Shown here: one piece after another, positions 36,213-44,544 of the stretch | Layout of the letters: the number at the start of each line of letters is the position of its first letter | Position numbering within the stretch: position 1 is the stretch's first letter | Source of the DNA: JAMLIN01 sp964476625 | GTDB lineage: Bacteria; Pseudomonadota; Gammaproteobacteria; Burkholderiales; Burkholderiaceae_E | Length of the DNA: 64,000 nucleotides | Direction: 5' to 3' | NCBI GenBank assembly: GCA_964476625.1 | Contig: CAYZBJ010000009.1 | Span: 6,816-70,815, forward strand | Notes under the pieces: generated by a model | The model's input: only the letters and a program-made list of their open reading frames with translations | Told to the model about the DNA's origin: nothing | Databases searched by the model: none | Position numbers and translations under genes: made by a program

Positions 36213-37415
36213 ATGGGCGACCAACCCTTCGTGATCGCGGGCGGCGGCATCGGCGGGCTCGCCACCGCCCTCGGCCTGGCCCGCGCGGGCCGGCGCAGCA
36301 TCGTGCTCGAGCAGGCCAGCCGCTTCGGCGAGATCGGCGCCGGCATCCAGCTCGGCCCCAACGCCTTCCATTGCTTCGACTACCTCGGCTTCGGCGACGC
36401 AGCCCGCGCCGGCGCGGTCTACATCGACCAGCTGCGGCTGATGGATGCGGTCGGCGGCGAAGAGATCTGCCACATCCCGCTCGATGCGCCCTTTCGCGAA
36501 CGCTTCGGCAATCCCTACGCGGTGGTCCACCGGGCCGACCTGCACGGCGCGATGCTGGCGGCCTGCGAGGCGAGCGAGCTGGTCGAACTGCGCACCCATG
36601 CCCGGGTCACCGGCTATCGCCAGGACGGGACCATGGCCGCGGCGCTGCTCGCCGACGACAGCACGGTCGAAGGCTGCGCCCTGGTCGGCGCCGACGGAAT
36701 CAACTCCGCGCTGCGGGCGCAACTGGTCGGCGACGGGTCGCCCAGGGTCTCGGGCCACACCACCTACCGCTCGGTGATTCCCACCGAGAAGATGCCCGAG
36801 GACCTGCGCTGGAACGCGGCAACGCTCTGGGCCGGCCCGAAGTGCCACATCGTCCACTATCCGCTCAAGGGCTGGCAGGTCTTCAACCTCGTCGTTACCT
36901 ATCACAACGACGTCAAGGAGGCGGTCGCCGGCAAGCCGGTCGATCGCGATGAAGTCCGCCGAGGCTTCGAGCACATCCATCCGCGCGCCCGGCAGGTGAT
37001 CGAGCATGGCGCCGACTGGAAGCTCTGGGTCCTGTGCGACCGCGACCCGATCCTCGGCTGGGTCGATGGCCGGGTGGCGCTGCTGGGCGACGCCGCCCAC
37101 CCGATGCTGCAGTACTTCGCGCAAGGCGCCTGCATGGCGATGGAGGATGCGGTCTGCCTCTCCCACATGGTCGCCAGCCACGATTCACTGGACGAAGCCC
37201 TGGCCGCCTACTGCGCCCGTCGCGCGGTGCGCACCGGCCGGGTCCAGATGAGCTCGCGCGCGATCGGCGAATACATCTACCACCCGGCCGGCGCGATGGC
37301 CGCGGTGCGCGATTCGGTGATGCGCGCCAAGTCCCCGCAGGACTGGTACGACACCCTCGCCTGGCTCTACGGCGGCAACGGGCTCGACGAGGCCCCCGCC
37401 AGCCGCGCCGGCTGA
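36213..37415 (+). CDS. 3-hydroxybenzoate 6-monooxygenase (FAD-dependent)
   Basis: A group A flavin monooxygenase of 400 residues that should convert 3-hydroxybenzoate to gentisate with NAD(P)H and O2. The FAD dinucleotide motif GGGIGGLATALGLARAG is at residue 10, the DG motif in ALVGADGINSALR is near 170, and the GD motif GDAAHPMLQYFAQGACMAME is at 292. The ATG at 36213 follows GGAGG; an ATG at 36150 would add 21 unrelated residues. Gentisate 1,2-dioxygenase follows after 22 bp, which supports this substrate over salicylate. Homologues are named nagX, xlnD or mhbM. Confidence 0.87.
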   Translation: MGDQPFVIAGGGIGGLATALGLARAGRRSIVLEQASRFGEIGAGIQLGPNAFHCFDYLGFGDAARAGAVYIDQLRLMDAVGGEEICHIPLDAPFRERFGNPYAVVHRADLHGAMLAACEASELVELRTHARVTGYRQDGTMAAALLADDSTVEGCALVGADGINSALRAQLVGDGSPRVSGHTTYRSVIPTEKMPEDLRWNAATLWAGPKCHIVHYPLKGWQVFNLVVTYHNDVKEAVAGKPVDRDEVRRGFEHIHPRARQVIEHGADWKLWVLCDRDPILGWVDGRVALLGDAAHPMLQYFAQGACMAMEDAVCLSHMVASHDSLDEALAAYCARRAVRTGRVQMSSRAIGEYIYHPAGAMAAVRDSVMRAKSPQDWYDTLAWLYGGNGLDEAPASRAG

Positions 37416-37437
37416 ACCCCCACTCCCGGAGCACGCC

Positions 37438-38496
37438 ATGCATGCCGCGACCGATCCGACGACTCCGGCCGACGAGGCCGCCCGCCAGGACTTCTACCGC
37501 CGCATCGACCGCCTCGGCATGACGCCGCTGTGGTCGGTGCTCGGCGCGCTGATCACGCCGACCCCGGCGAGCGCCTGCGCAGCGCATCTCTGGCGCTACG
37601 ACGAACTCAAGCCCTACCTGCTCGAAGCCGGCGGCCTGATCAGCGCCCGCGAAGCCGAGCGGCGGGTGCTGATCCTCGAGAACCCGGGCCTGCGCGGCCA
37701 GAGCCGGATCACCACCAGCCTCTATGCCGGCCTGCAGCTGGTCATGCCGGGCGAGATCGCGCCCGCGCATCGCCACAGCCAGTCGGCGCTGCGCTTCGTG
37801 GTCGACGGCTCGGGCGCCTACACCAGCGTCGATGGCGAGCGCACCATGATGGAAGAGGGTGATTTCGTGGTCACGCCCCCGGGCGCCTGGCACGACCACG
37901 GCAATCCGTCGGAGCGCCCGATGATCTGGCTCGACGGGCTCGACATCCCGATGGTGCAGTTCTTCGACGCCTCCTTCTTCGAACGCCACCCGGACGAGGA
38001 GCAGCCGCTCACCCGCCAGCCCGGCGACAGCCTCGCGCGCTACGGCGCCAACATGCTGCCTGTCGACTACGTGGACCACCGGCCGGTGTCGCCGATCTTC
38101 AGCTACCCCTACGCCCGCTCGCGCGAAGCGCTCGAGCGGATGCGCCGCCAGGACGAATGGGATCCCTGCCACGGCCTGAAGCTGCGCTATATCGATCCCA
38201 AATCGGGCGAGTTCGCGATGCCGACGATCGCCCCCTTCCTGCAGCTCCTGCCCGCGGGCTTTCGCAGCGCCGGCTATCGATCCACCGATGCCACCGTGTT
38301 CACCCCGGTCGAAGGGCGCGGTCGCAGCATCATCGACGGCCAGGTCTTCGAATGGGGCCCGCGCGACGTCTTCGTGGCGCCGAGCTGGCGCACGGTCCGC
38401 CACGAAGCCGATGCCGACGCGGTGCTCTTCAGCTTCTCGGACCGCGTCGTGCAGCAACGCCTCGGCCTGTTCCGCGAGGAACGCCTGTCCGACTGA
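37438..38496 (+). CDS. Gentisate 1,2-dioxygenase
   Basis: A bicupin iron(II) dioxygenase of 352 residues that opens gentisate to maleylpyruvate. The first cupin carries the metal histidines His111 and His113 in APAHRHSQSALRFVVDG and a third in PGAWHDHGNP. The typical N-terminal segment LWRYDELKPYLLEAGGLI is present, as is the C-terminal cupin with PTIAPFLQLLPAGF. It forms an operon with the hydroxylase. The following enzymes, maleylpyruvate isomerase and fumarylpyruvate hydrolase, are not in the window. Confidence 0.93.
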   Translation: MHAATDPTTPADEAARQDFYRRIDRLGMTPLWSVLGALITPTPASACAAHLWRYDELKPYLLEAGGLISAREAERRVLILENPGLRGQSRITTSLYAGLQLVMPGEIAPAHRHSQSALRFVVDGSGAYTSVDGERTMMEEGDFVVTPPGAWHDHGNPSERPMIWLDGLDIPMVQFFDASFFERHPDEEQPLTRQPGDSLARYGANMLPVDYVDHRPVSPIFSYPYARSREALERMRRQDEWDPCHGLKLRYIDPKSGEFAMPTIAPFLQLLPAGFRSAGYRSTDATVFTPVEGRGRSIIDGQVFEWGPRDVFVAPSWRTVRHEADADAVLFSFSDRVVQQRLGLFREERLSD

Positions 38497-38507
38497 ATGC
38501 AGGCTGA

Positions 38508-39101
38508 ATGAAGGGGCCGACCGGAACGATGCGCAACGAACCCGACCACCCGGCCGCCACACCGGCGGCGACCGCCGCCCTTGCGGACCTCGCCCTGCCG
38601 AACGCCAACCACGCGATCGACGCCATCGCGGGCGCCACGACGACCGGGCCGGCCGGCTTCGCCAGCATGCCCGGTCACCTGCTGCGACGCTGCCAGCAGA
38701 TCGCGGTCGGCATCTTCCTCGACGAATGCCGCGACTTCGACCTGACGCCCTTGCAGTTCGCGGCCCTGGCGACCCTCGCCCGGCACGGGCCGTCCGACCA
38801 GGCGAGCCTCGGGCGGCGCGCCGCGCTCGATCGCACGACGGCGGCGGTGGTACTGCGCAAGCTTCGCCAGCGTGGCCTGGTGAACCGCCTGGCCGGCGGG
38901 CGCGACCGCCGCTCGAAGCGCGTCGGGCTGAGCCCGGCCGGCGAAGCCCTGCTCGCGGCCGTCTCCGCCGCGGTCGAGCGCGCCCAGCAGCGCATTCTCG
39001 CGCCGCTCGCACCGACCGAGCAACAGTTGCTGCTCGGGCTGCTCGAGCGCCTCGCCGAAGGGAACAACGCCCAGAGCCGGGCGCCGCTGCACGAGCGCTG
39101 A
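38508..39101 (+). CDS. MarR family transcriptional regulator (gentisate cluster)
   Basis: A winged-helix repressor of 197 residues. A 50-residue Ala/Pro-rich N-terminal extension precedes the MarR core: LTPLQFAALATLARHGPSDQ, recognition helix in LDRTTAAVVLRKLRQRGLV, and the wing GGRDRRSKRVGLS. It lies 11 bp after the gentisate dioxygenase, probably in the same operon, and is likely to control it in response to an aromatic acid. ATG at 38508 is used; 38529 is an alternative. Confidence 0.85.
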   Translation: MKGPTGTMRNEPDHPAATPAATAALADLALPNANHAIDAIAGATTTGPAGFASMPGHLLRRCQQIAVGIFLDECRDFDLTPLQFAALATLARHGPSDQASLGRRAALDRTTAAVVLRKLRQRGLVNRLAGGRDRRSKRVGLSPAGEALLAAVSAAVERAQQRILAPLAPTEQQLLLGLLERLAEGNNAQSRAPLHER

Positions 39102-39225
39102 ACGCGCCCGCGGCGGTTCGCGCCCGATCGCATCGCGCGCCGCGGTCCGGCCGCAACGTACCGGGCAGGCCCCGGGCTCTCGGCTACACTCATCGGCTCG
39201 ATCGACCCCTTCGCGCCAGTCGCCC

Positions 39226-40416
39226 ATGCAAGCCATCGCCGATCGCCTCGGGCTCGACTTCGTCGGCGAGCCCTGGTTCATCCAGGTCCTGGCAATCATC
39301 GTCCTGACCGCGATCATCGGCGTCGCGGCCAGCTTCCTGCTGCGCCTGGCCGGGCGCATCGTGCAACGCGCCGGCGGCAACTGGGGCGAGATCCTGGTGC
39401 GATGCGCCCGGCGCCCCCTGCTGATCCTGGTCTGGCTGCTCGGCATCGCGCAGGCCTTGCTGGTCATCCAGACCCAGACCACCGCACCGCTGGGCGGGCC
39501 GGCCCTGGCCCTGCGCAACGTCGGCCTGATCCTGTGCATCGCCTGGTTCCTGGTCGGCTTCGCGCGCGAGCACGTCAAGGTCGTCCTGCAGGCCCGGCTC
39601 GCCCGTGGCGAGAAACCCGATGTCACCACCATGGACGCGCTGTCCAAGCTCGCCCGCCTGACGGTGGTCGTCATCGCGATCCTGATGATCATGCAGGAGT
39701 TCGGCCTGTCGATCACCAGCCTGCTCGCCCTCGGCGGCATCGGCGGCATCGCGATCGGCTTCGCCGCCCGCGATGTGCTGGCGAACTTCCTCGGCGGCCT
39801 GACGATCTACCTCGACCGGCCCTTTTCGGTCGGCGACTGGATCCGCTCGCCGGACAAGGAGATCGAAGGCTTCGTCGAGGAGATCAACTGGCGCCATACA
39901 CGGGTGCGGGCCTTCAACAAGAACCCGATCTACGTGCCCAACGCGCTGTTCACCACGGTGGTGGTCGAGAACCCCTCGCGGATGACGCACCGGCGCCTGA
40001 CGGACACGATTGCGATCCGCTACGCCGACCTGCCGAAGATGGCGGCGATCGTCGAGGACATCCGGGCGATGCTGATCGCGCACGAAGGCATCGACACCAG
40101 CCAGACGATGATCGTCGCCTTCAACAAGTACGGTGTCTCGGGACTCGAGATCTACCTCTACTGCTTCGCGAAGACGGTCGTCTGGGTGCGCTTCCACGAG
40201 ATCAAGCACGACGTGCTGCTCAGGATCGGCGACATCATCACCCGGCATGGCGCCGAGGCCGCGCTGCCGACCCGGACGGTGCACCTGCCGCGCGATCCCG
40301 AATGGACCGGCCTGCCGTCCGATGCCGATGGCGCGCCGGACGCCGCCCCTGCGCCCGGCGCCGCCGGCCCGACCCGCGCCGGCGACGCGCCCGACGAGGT
40401 GGCCCATGCCCGCTAG
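39226..40416 (+). CDS. MscS family mechanosensitive ion channel
   Basis: A 396-residue inner-membrane channel opened by membrane tension during osmotic downshock. Four hydrophobic helices precede the pore-lining helix, recognisable as SLLALGGIGGIAIGFAARDVLANFLGG, followed by the beta domain (TIYLDRPFSVGDWIRSPDKE, then VPNALFTTVVVENPSRM) and the alpha/beta vestibule domain. A Pro/Ala-rich tail of about 45 residues ends the protein. It overlaps the HAD gene by 11 bp. Confidence 0.93.
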   Translation: MQAIADRLGLDFVGEPWFIQVLAIIVLTAIIGVAASFLLRLAGRIVQRAGGNWGEILVRCARRPLLILVWLLGIAQALLVIQTQTTAPLGGPALALRNVGLILCIAWFLVGFAREHVKVVLQARLARGEKPDVTTMDALSKLARLTVVVIAILMIMQEFGLSITSLLALGGIGGIAIGFAARDVLANFLGGLTIYLDRPFSVGDWIRSPDKEIEGFVEEINWRHTRVRAFNKNPIYVPNALFTTVVVENPSRMTHRRLTDTIAIRYADLPKMAAIVEDIRAMLIAHEGIDTSQTMIVAFNKYGVSGLEIYLYCFAKTVVWVRFHEIKHDVLLRIGDIITRHGAEAALPTRTVHLPRDPEWTGLPSDADGAPDAAPAPGAAGPTRAGDAPDEVAHAR

Positions 40417-41146
40417 TGCGGCCCGCGCGGAGATCCTCGCGATCACCCTCGATCTCGACGATACGCTCTGGCCGGTGCGACCGACGCTGGTCGCCGCCGA
40501 GGCGCAGCTCGCCCGGTGGCTCGCGGCCAACGCACCGGCCACCGCGGCCGGCTTCGACGCCCGGCGCCGGGCAAGCCTGCGCGAGCGACTGCTCGAGCGC
40601 CATCCGGATCGCGCCCACGACATGAGCTTCCTGCGCCGCGAGGGCCTGCGCCTTGCGCTCACCGAAGCGGGCGAGGACCCGCGCATGGCCGACGCCGCCT
40701 TCGAGGTCTTCCTCGCCGCCCGTCAGGCGGTCGAGCCCTACCCCGACGTCGAGGCGGTGCTGGGTCGCTGGGCGCGCCGCTACCGGCTGGTCGCCGTCTC
40801 CAACGGCAACGCCGACATCGGCCGCATCGCCTGCGGGCGTCATTTCAGCGCCGCCATCAGCGCCCACGAGATCGGCTTCGCGAAGCCCGATCCGCGAGTG
40901 TTCGCCGCTGCCTGCGAGGTCGCCGGCGCACCGCCGGCGCGCTGCCTGCATATCGGCGACGACTGGCACCTGGATGTCGCCGCGGCACGCGCGGCGGGCC
41001 TGCAGGCGGCCTGGGTGCGCCGGCCCGAGTTCGCGGACCGACCCACCCCGGCGGAATCCCGCGACGATCCGGGACCGGTCTTCGACAGCCTCGCCGGCGT
41101 CGATCGCTGGCTGCATCCGGACGCGGTCGATGCCGGGCAGCGATGA
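40406..41146 (+). CDS. HAD family hydrolase (YigB/2-haloacid dehalogenase-like)
   Basis: A HAD subfamily IA phosphatase of 246 residues with a helical cap. Motif I is ITLDLDDTLWPVRPT, motif II the Ser in VAVSNGNAD, motif III Lys in IGFAKPDPRVF and motif IV IGDDWHLDVAAARAAG. It resembles the E. coli flavin mononucleotide phosphatase YigB. The ATG at 40406 is in the mscS tail with GAGG upstream, suggesting translational coupling. Confidence 0.88.
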   Translation: MPASAARAEILAITLDLDDTLWPVRPTLVAAEAQLARWLAANAPATAAGFDARRRASLRERLLERHPDRAHDMSFLRREGLRLALTEAGEDPRMADAAFEVFLAARQAVEPYPDVEAVLGRWARRYRLVAVSNGNADIGRIACGRHFSAAISAHEIGFAKPDPRVFAAACEVAGAPPARCLHIGDDWHLDVAAARAAGLQAAWVRRPEFADRPTPAESRDDPGPVFDSLAGVDRWLHPDAVDAGQR

Positions 41147-41209
41147 GGCGCGAATCGCACGCGAAGGATGAGCCAGGCCGATGAGAACGGATCGATGACG
41201 AGGAACACG

Positions 41210-41692
41210 ATGACAACCACCACCACCCCCGCCTACGAGCCGATGTGCCCGCAGCGCTGGTTCGACGACTTCCAGGTCGGCGAGCGCTTCGTACTGCCCT
41301 CGCGCACGATCACGGATGCCCTGTTCGCCGCCTTCTCGCTCGCGAGCGGCGACAACCATCCCTCGCACTACGACATCGAGTACTGCCGCGCGCGCGGCAT
41401 GCCGCACATGCAGGCGCACGGCTTCCAGATCCTCATCCAGACCGCCGCCGGCGCGGGCCTGTTCCCGCACATGACCGAGGAGTCGATGAAAGGCTTCATC
41501 GAGCAGGACAGCCGTTTCCTCGCGCCGGTATTCGTCGGCGACACGTTGCACAGCGCGCTCGAAGTCACCGAACTGGTCGCGCAGCGAACCACCGGCGTGA
41601 TCGGCTTGCGCTCGACGGTCCGCAACCAGCATGGGGTGCTGGTGATGGAAGGCCGGCAACGCTATCTGCTGCGCAAGCGCCCGGCCAAGTGA
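41210..41692 (+). CDS. MaoC-like (hotdog-fold) dehydratase domain protein
   Basis: A 160-residue hotdog-fold protein. The MaoC/R-hydratase signature is seen in the segment FSLASGDNHPSHYDIEYCRA, in which Asp and His correspond to the catalytic pair of (R)-enoyl-CoA hydratases. ATG at 41210 with GAGGAA upstream is preferred to in-frame ATGs at 41168 and 41195. Substrate is probably a CoA thioester, but no CoA-pathway genes are next to it. Confidence 0.85.
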   Translation: MTTTTTPAYEPMCPQRWFDDFQVGERFVLPSRTITDALFAAFSLASGDNHPSHYDIEYCRARGMPHMQAHGFQILIQTAAGAGLFPHMTEESMKGFIEQDSRFLAPVFVGDTLHSALEVTELVAQRTTGVIGLRSTVRNQHGVLVMEGRQRYLLRKRPAK

Positions 41693-41760
41693 GCCGAGCG
41701 AGCCCGGGTGCGGCGGGCCGCGCCGGGAAAGCGCGTCCAGTCGACTACGTTATACTTCGC

Positions 41761-41923
41761 CCCGTCTTTGGGGAGTAGTCGCCTTCGCGACAGCGAAGGC
41801 GCTGCGTCAACATGCTTGCCGGCCACGCGCCGGCATGGCGCAGCGGGGACCGCGACAGCGGTCGATTGACGAGACCACGGACGACATGCCGCGACCACGG
41901 GTCCAGCGAGCGGCGTGCCGTCC
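41761..41923 (+). ncRNA. Manganese riboswitch (yybP-ykoY motif) with expression platform
   Basis: The leader of the exporter gene matches the yybP-ykoY aptamer: closing GTCT/AGAC (41764-41767, 41872-41875), the conserved TTTGGGGAGTAG, an 8-bp stem GCCTTCGC/GCGAAGGC, the L3 core GTCAACATGCTT, then the GCCGGC/GCCGGC and GACCGC/GCGGTC hairpins and TTGACGAGACC. A TATACT -10 lies at 41751-41756. Downstream, 41879-41892 pairs with 41910-41923 (14 bp with two wobbles), a likely expression platform. Known members bind Mn(II) and turn on Mn exporters. An in-frame ATG at 41812 falls inside the aptamer and is not a start. Confidence 0.87.
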
Positions 41924-41958
41924 TGGTCATCGTTCGCCGGACCCCTCGTGCCCTGCCC

Positions 41959-42528
41959 ATGGAATCCTTCCTGACGTCGACCGGCCTGGTCGCGCTCGCC
42001 GAGATCGGCGACAAGACGCAGTTGCTCTCGCTGCTGCTGGCGGCGCGGTTTCGCCGCCCCTGGCCGATCATCGCCGGCATGCTGGTGGCGACCCTCGCCA
42101 ACCACGCCGCCGCCAGCGCACTCGGGGCCTGGCTGACCGCGCTCGCCGGCCCGCAAACACTACGCTGGGGGCTCGGCCTCTCGTTCATCGCGATGGCCGG
42201 CTGGATGCTGGTACCCGATCGGGCGGAGCTCGGCGATGCCGACGGCAATGGCCGACTCGGTGTGTTCGGCACCACCCTGGTGGCGTTCTTCCTCGCCGAA
42301 ATGGGCGACAAGACCCAGGTCGCCACCGTCGCGCTGGCAGCGCGCTTCGGCGAGTTCCTGCCGGTGGTGCTGGGCACCACCGCCGGCATGATGCTCGCCA
42401 ACGTCCCCGCCGTGCTCGTCGGCGACCGGCTCGCGCATCGCCTGCCGGTGCGGCTGGTGCACGCCGTCGCCGCCGCGATCTTCGCGGCGATCGGCCTGGC
42501 CGTGATACTGGGCGATACGGTCGGCTGA
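41959..42528 (+). CDS. TMEM165/GDT1 (UPF0016) family manganese exporter
   Basis: A 189-residue, six-helix membrane protein made of two homologous halves. Each half carries the family motif E-x-G-D-K-T-Q: EIGDKTQ at residues 15-21 and EMGDKTQ at 114-120, placed in opposite orientation in the membrane to form the cation path. Bacterial members (MneA) export Mn(II). The Mn riboswitch in the leader fits this role exactly. ATG at 41959 fits the first helix (MESFLTSTGLVALAE). Confidence 0.92.
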   Translation: MESFLTSTGLVALAEIGDKTQLLSLLLAARFRRPWPIIAGMLVATLANHAAASALGAWLTALAGPQTLRWGLGLSFIAMAGWMLVPDRAELGDADGNGRLGVFGTTLVAFFLAEMGDKTQVATVALAARFGEFLPVVLGTTAGMMLANVPAVLVGDRLAHRLPVRLVHAVAAAIFAAIGLAVILGDTVG

Positions 42529-42589
42529 TGCAGCCGCACCGGGCCTACAATCGAAACCCCATCCCGGAACAAGAACAGGAGACGACGAC

Positions 42590-43453
42590 ATGCTCGACAG
42601 AGTCGACCGGATGCTGGTGGCAGTGGATTCCCGCGAACGGGCAAGCGAGACCTTCGCCCGCCTGCTCGGCGCCGAGCCCGCGCGCGAGACGCGCAGCGAC
42701 TGGCTGGCCGCCGATTGCACGATCATGTCGATCGGCGAGAGCGAGGTCGAGCTGTGCGAGCCGAGCGGCCCGGGGCCGGTGCGCGAGTACCTCGATCGCT
42801 GGGGCGAGGGCCTGTTCGCCGCCGGCTACAGCACCGCCTCGCTGCCTGCTCTCGCCGAGCGGCTCGACCGCGCCGGCGCCGCCCATGTCCGCGAAGGCGA
42901 ACGACTGTACCTGCCGGGCACCACCACCGCCGGCCTGCCGATGGTGATCTCGGCATCGGCCAGTCGCCCGCGCGTCGGCCCGGTGAGCTTCTTCTATGAA
43001 GCGACCAACAGCCTCGAATCCGACTGGCGCAGCGTGATGGCCCGCTATGTCGACATGTTCGGCCTCGACGAGCACCATTTCTCGCCGATCGGCAGCCGCC
43101 GCTTCGGCTACGAAGGCACCCTGACCCTGTTCGATCCCGACCGGCTCGATCGCATCGAACTCTCGCAGACCTTCGCCGACCAACCCGGCGCGATGCGCCG
43201 TTTCGTCGAACGTCGCGGTGGCGACTCGCTCTACATGTGCTACATCGAAACCCATGATTTCGACGCCCTCAAGGCGCGGCTGCTTGCCGCCGGGGCGACC
43301 CTGACCCCGCGCGGCGGACCGATCGAGCAGGAACGCGACGGCTGCTGGGTCCATCCGAAGAGCCTGCATGGCGTGCTGCTGGGCATCTCGCGCGAGACGG
43401 TCGCCTGGGAATGGTCCGGCCGTCCCGAGCGGGTCCGCCCGCCGCAAGGCTGA
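42590..43453 (+). CDS. VOC superfamily (glyoxalase-like) protein
   Basis: A 287-residue protein with two vicinal-oxygen-chelate halves: MLDRVDRMLVAVDSRERASE opening the first and VSFFYEATNSLESDWRS the second. The start has a good AGGAGA site. Metal ligands are not obvious beyond His in DEHHFSP and Glu in IETHDFDAL. Whether it is an enzyme or a binding protein cannot be told. No neighbour explains it. Confidence 0.75.
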   Translation: MLDRVDRMLVAVDSRERASETFARLLGAEPARETRSDWLAADCTIMSIGESEVELCEPSGPGPVREYLDRWGEGLFAAGYSTASLPALAERLDRAGAAHVREGERLYLPGTTTAGLPMVISASASRPRVGPVSFFYEATNSLESDWRSVMARYVDMFGLDEHHFSPIGSRRFGYEGTLTLFDPDRLDRIELSQTFADQPGAMRRFVERRGGDSLYMCYIETHDFDALKARLLAAGATLTPRGGPIEQERDGCWVHPKSLHGVLLGISRETVAWEWSGRPERVRPPQG

Positions 43454-43534
43454 AAGCGGCGGGCGGCGCCCGCCATCGCGGCGCGGGGCATCCTGGTCCG
43501 CGCCGTGGCACCGCTCCCCGGGGAGGTGAACGAG

Positions 43535-44413
43535 ATGACATCGCAGGCACGGATCGAGGCCTTCTTCGATACGGCGACCCACACCGCGAGCTACCTGGTG
43601 TCGGACCCGGCGAGCCGCGTGGCGGCGGTGATCGACCCGGTGCTCGACTACGACCATGCCAGCGGCCGCGTGCGCACCGGCTCGGCCGACCGCATCCTCG
43701 CCGCGGCCCGCGATGCGGAATTGCGGATCGCCTGGGTGCTCGAAACCCATGTCCATGCCGACCACCTCAGCGCGGCGACCTACCTGAAGCGGCAAACCGG
43801 CGCCAGAGTGGGCATCGGGGAGAACACCCCGCGAGTGCAGGCGACCTTCCGCTCGGTCTTCAACCTCGATGACGTCTCCGGCGACGGCAGCGAATTCGAC
43901 CGCCTGTTCCGCGATGGTGAAACCATCGCCCTCGGCAGCCTGGCGGTCGAAGTCATGCACACACCCGGCCATACGCCGGCCTGCGTGTCCTACCGGATCG
44001 GCGATGCGGTCTTCGTCGGCGACACCCTGTTCATGCCCGACTACGGCACCGCCCGGACCGACTTTCCCGGTGGCAGCGCCCGCACCCTATATCGCTCGAT
44101 CCGGCGGCTGCTGGACCTGGCGCCGACGACCCGTCTCTACCTTTGCCACGACTACAAGGCGCCGGGGCGCGACAGCCATGCGTGGGAGACCACGGTCGCG
44201 GCGCAACGCCAGCACAACCTGCATGTGCACGACGGCATCGGCGAGGACGAGTTCGTCTCGATGCGCGAAGCGCGCGATGCCGAGCTGTCGACCCCGGCGC
44301 TGCTGCTGCCGTCGATCCAGGTCAACATCCGCGGCGGGCGCCTGCCCGCTGCCGAATCCAACCAGGTGCGCTACCTCAAGATTCCCCTGCGGCTGCCCGA
44401 CGCCGCCGCCTGA
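43535..44413 (+). CDS. MBL-fold metallohydrolase, persulfide dioxygenase (ETHE1/BLH)-like
   Basis: A metallo-beta-lactamase-fold enzyme of 292 residues. The metal motif HVHADH (ETHVHADHLSAATYLKR), a second histidine in HTPGHTPACVSYR, the Asp in FVGDTLFMPDYGTARTDFPGG and the His in LYLCHDYKAPG match the persulfide dioxygenase group, which uses one iron to oxidise glutathione persulfide to sulfite. The phrase DYGTARTDFPGGSA is typical of the BLH/ETHE1 branch rather than glyoxalase II. ATG at 43535 follows GGGAGG. No rhodanese or sqr is adjacent. Confidence 0.83.
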   Translation: MTSQARIEAFFDTATHTASYLVSDPASRVAAVIDPVLDYDHASGRVRTGSADRILAAARDAELRIAWVLETHVHADHLSAATYLKRQTGARVGIGENTPRVQATFRSVFNLDDVSGDGSEFDRLFRDGETIALGSLAVEVMHTPGHTPACVSYRIGDAVFVGDTLFMPDYGTARTDFPGGSARTLYRSIRRLLDLAPTTRLYLCHDYKAPGRDSHAWETTVAAQRQHNLHVHDGIGEDEFVSMREARDAELSTPALLLPSIQVNIRGGRLPAAESNQVRYLKIPLRLPDAAA

Positions 44414-44485
44414 AGGCAGCCGCCCGCTGCCGAAGCCGGGGGAACCGGCGCCGCAGCCCGGGGCCGGGCAGACAGGGTCACGTCA

Positions 44486-44508
44486 GCAAGTGCTAATATA
44501 GAACTTAC
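44486..44508. promoter_or_regulatory. Operator-like site of the SDR gene (shared with HxlR promoter)
   Basis: A 23-bp sequence beginning GCAAGTG and ending GAACTTAC, with an interrupted dyad GCAAGT-N11-ACTTAC and an internal TAATAT (44494-44499) that can serve as -10. It matches the reverse complement of 45874-45896 at 18 of 23 positions. It lies 36 bp before the SDR ATG. A likely binding site for the HxlR-type regulator at 45942. Confidence 0.6.
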
Positions 44509-44544
44509 TGGCCGATCGACCGCCATCCAATGCCGAGGTGAAAC

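Noticed and set aside
41812..41958. In-frame N-terminal extension of the manganese exporter from ATG 41812
   Set aside because: Lies inside the riboswitch aptamer and encodes no family sequence; the first membrane helix begins at 41959.
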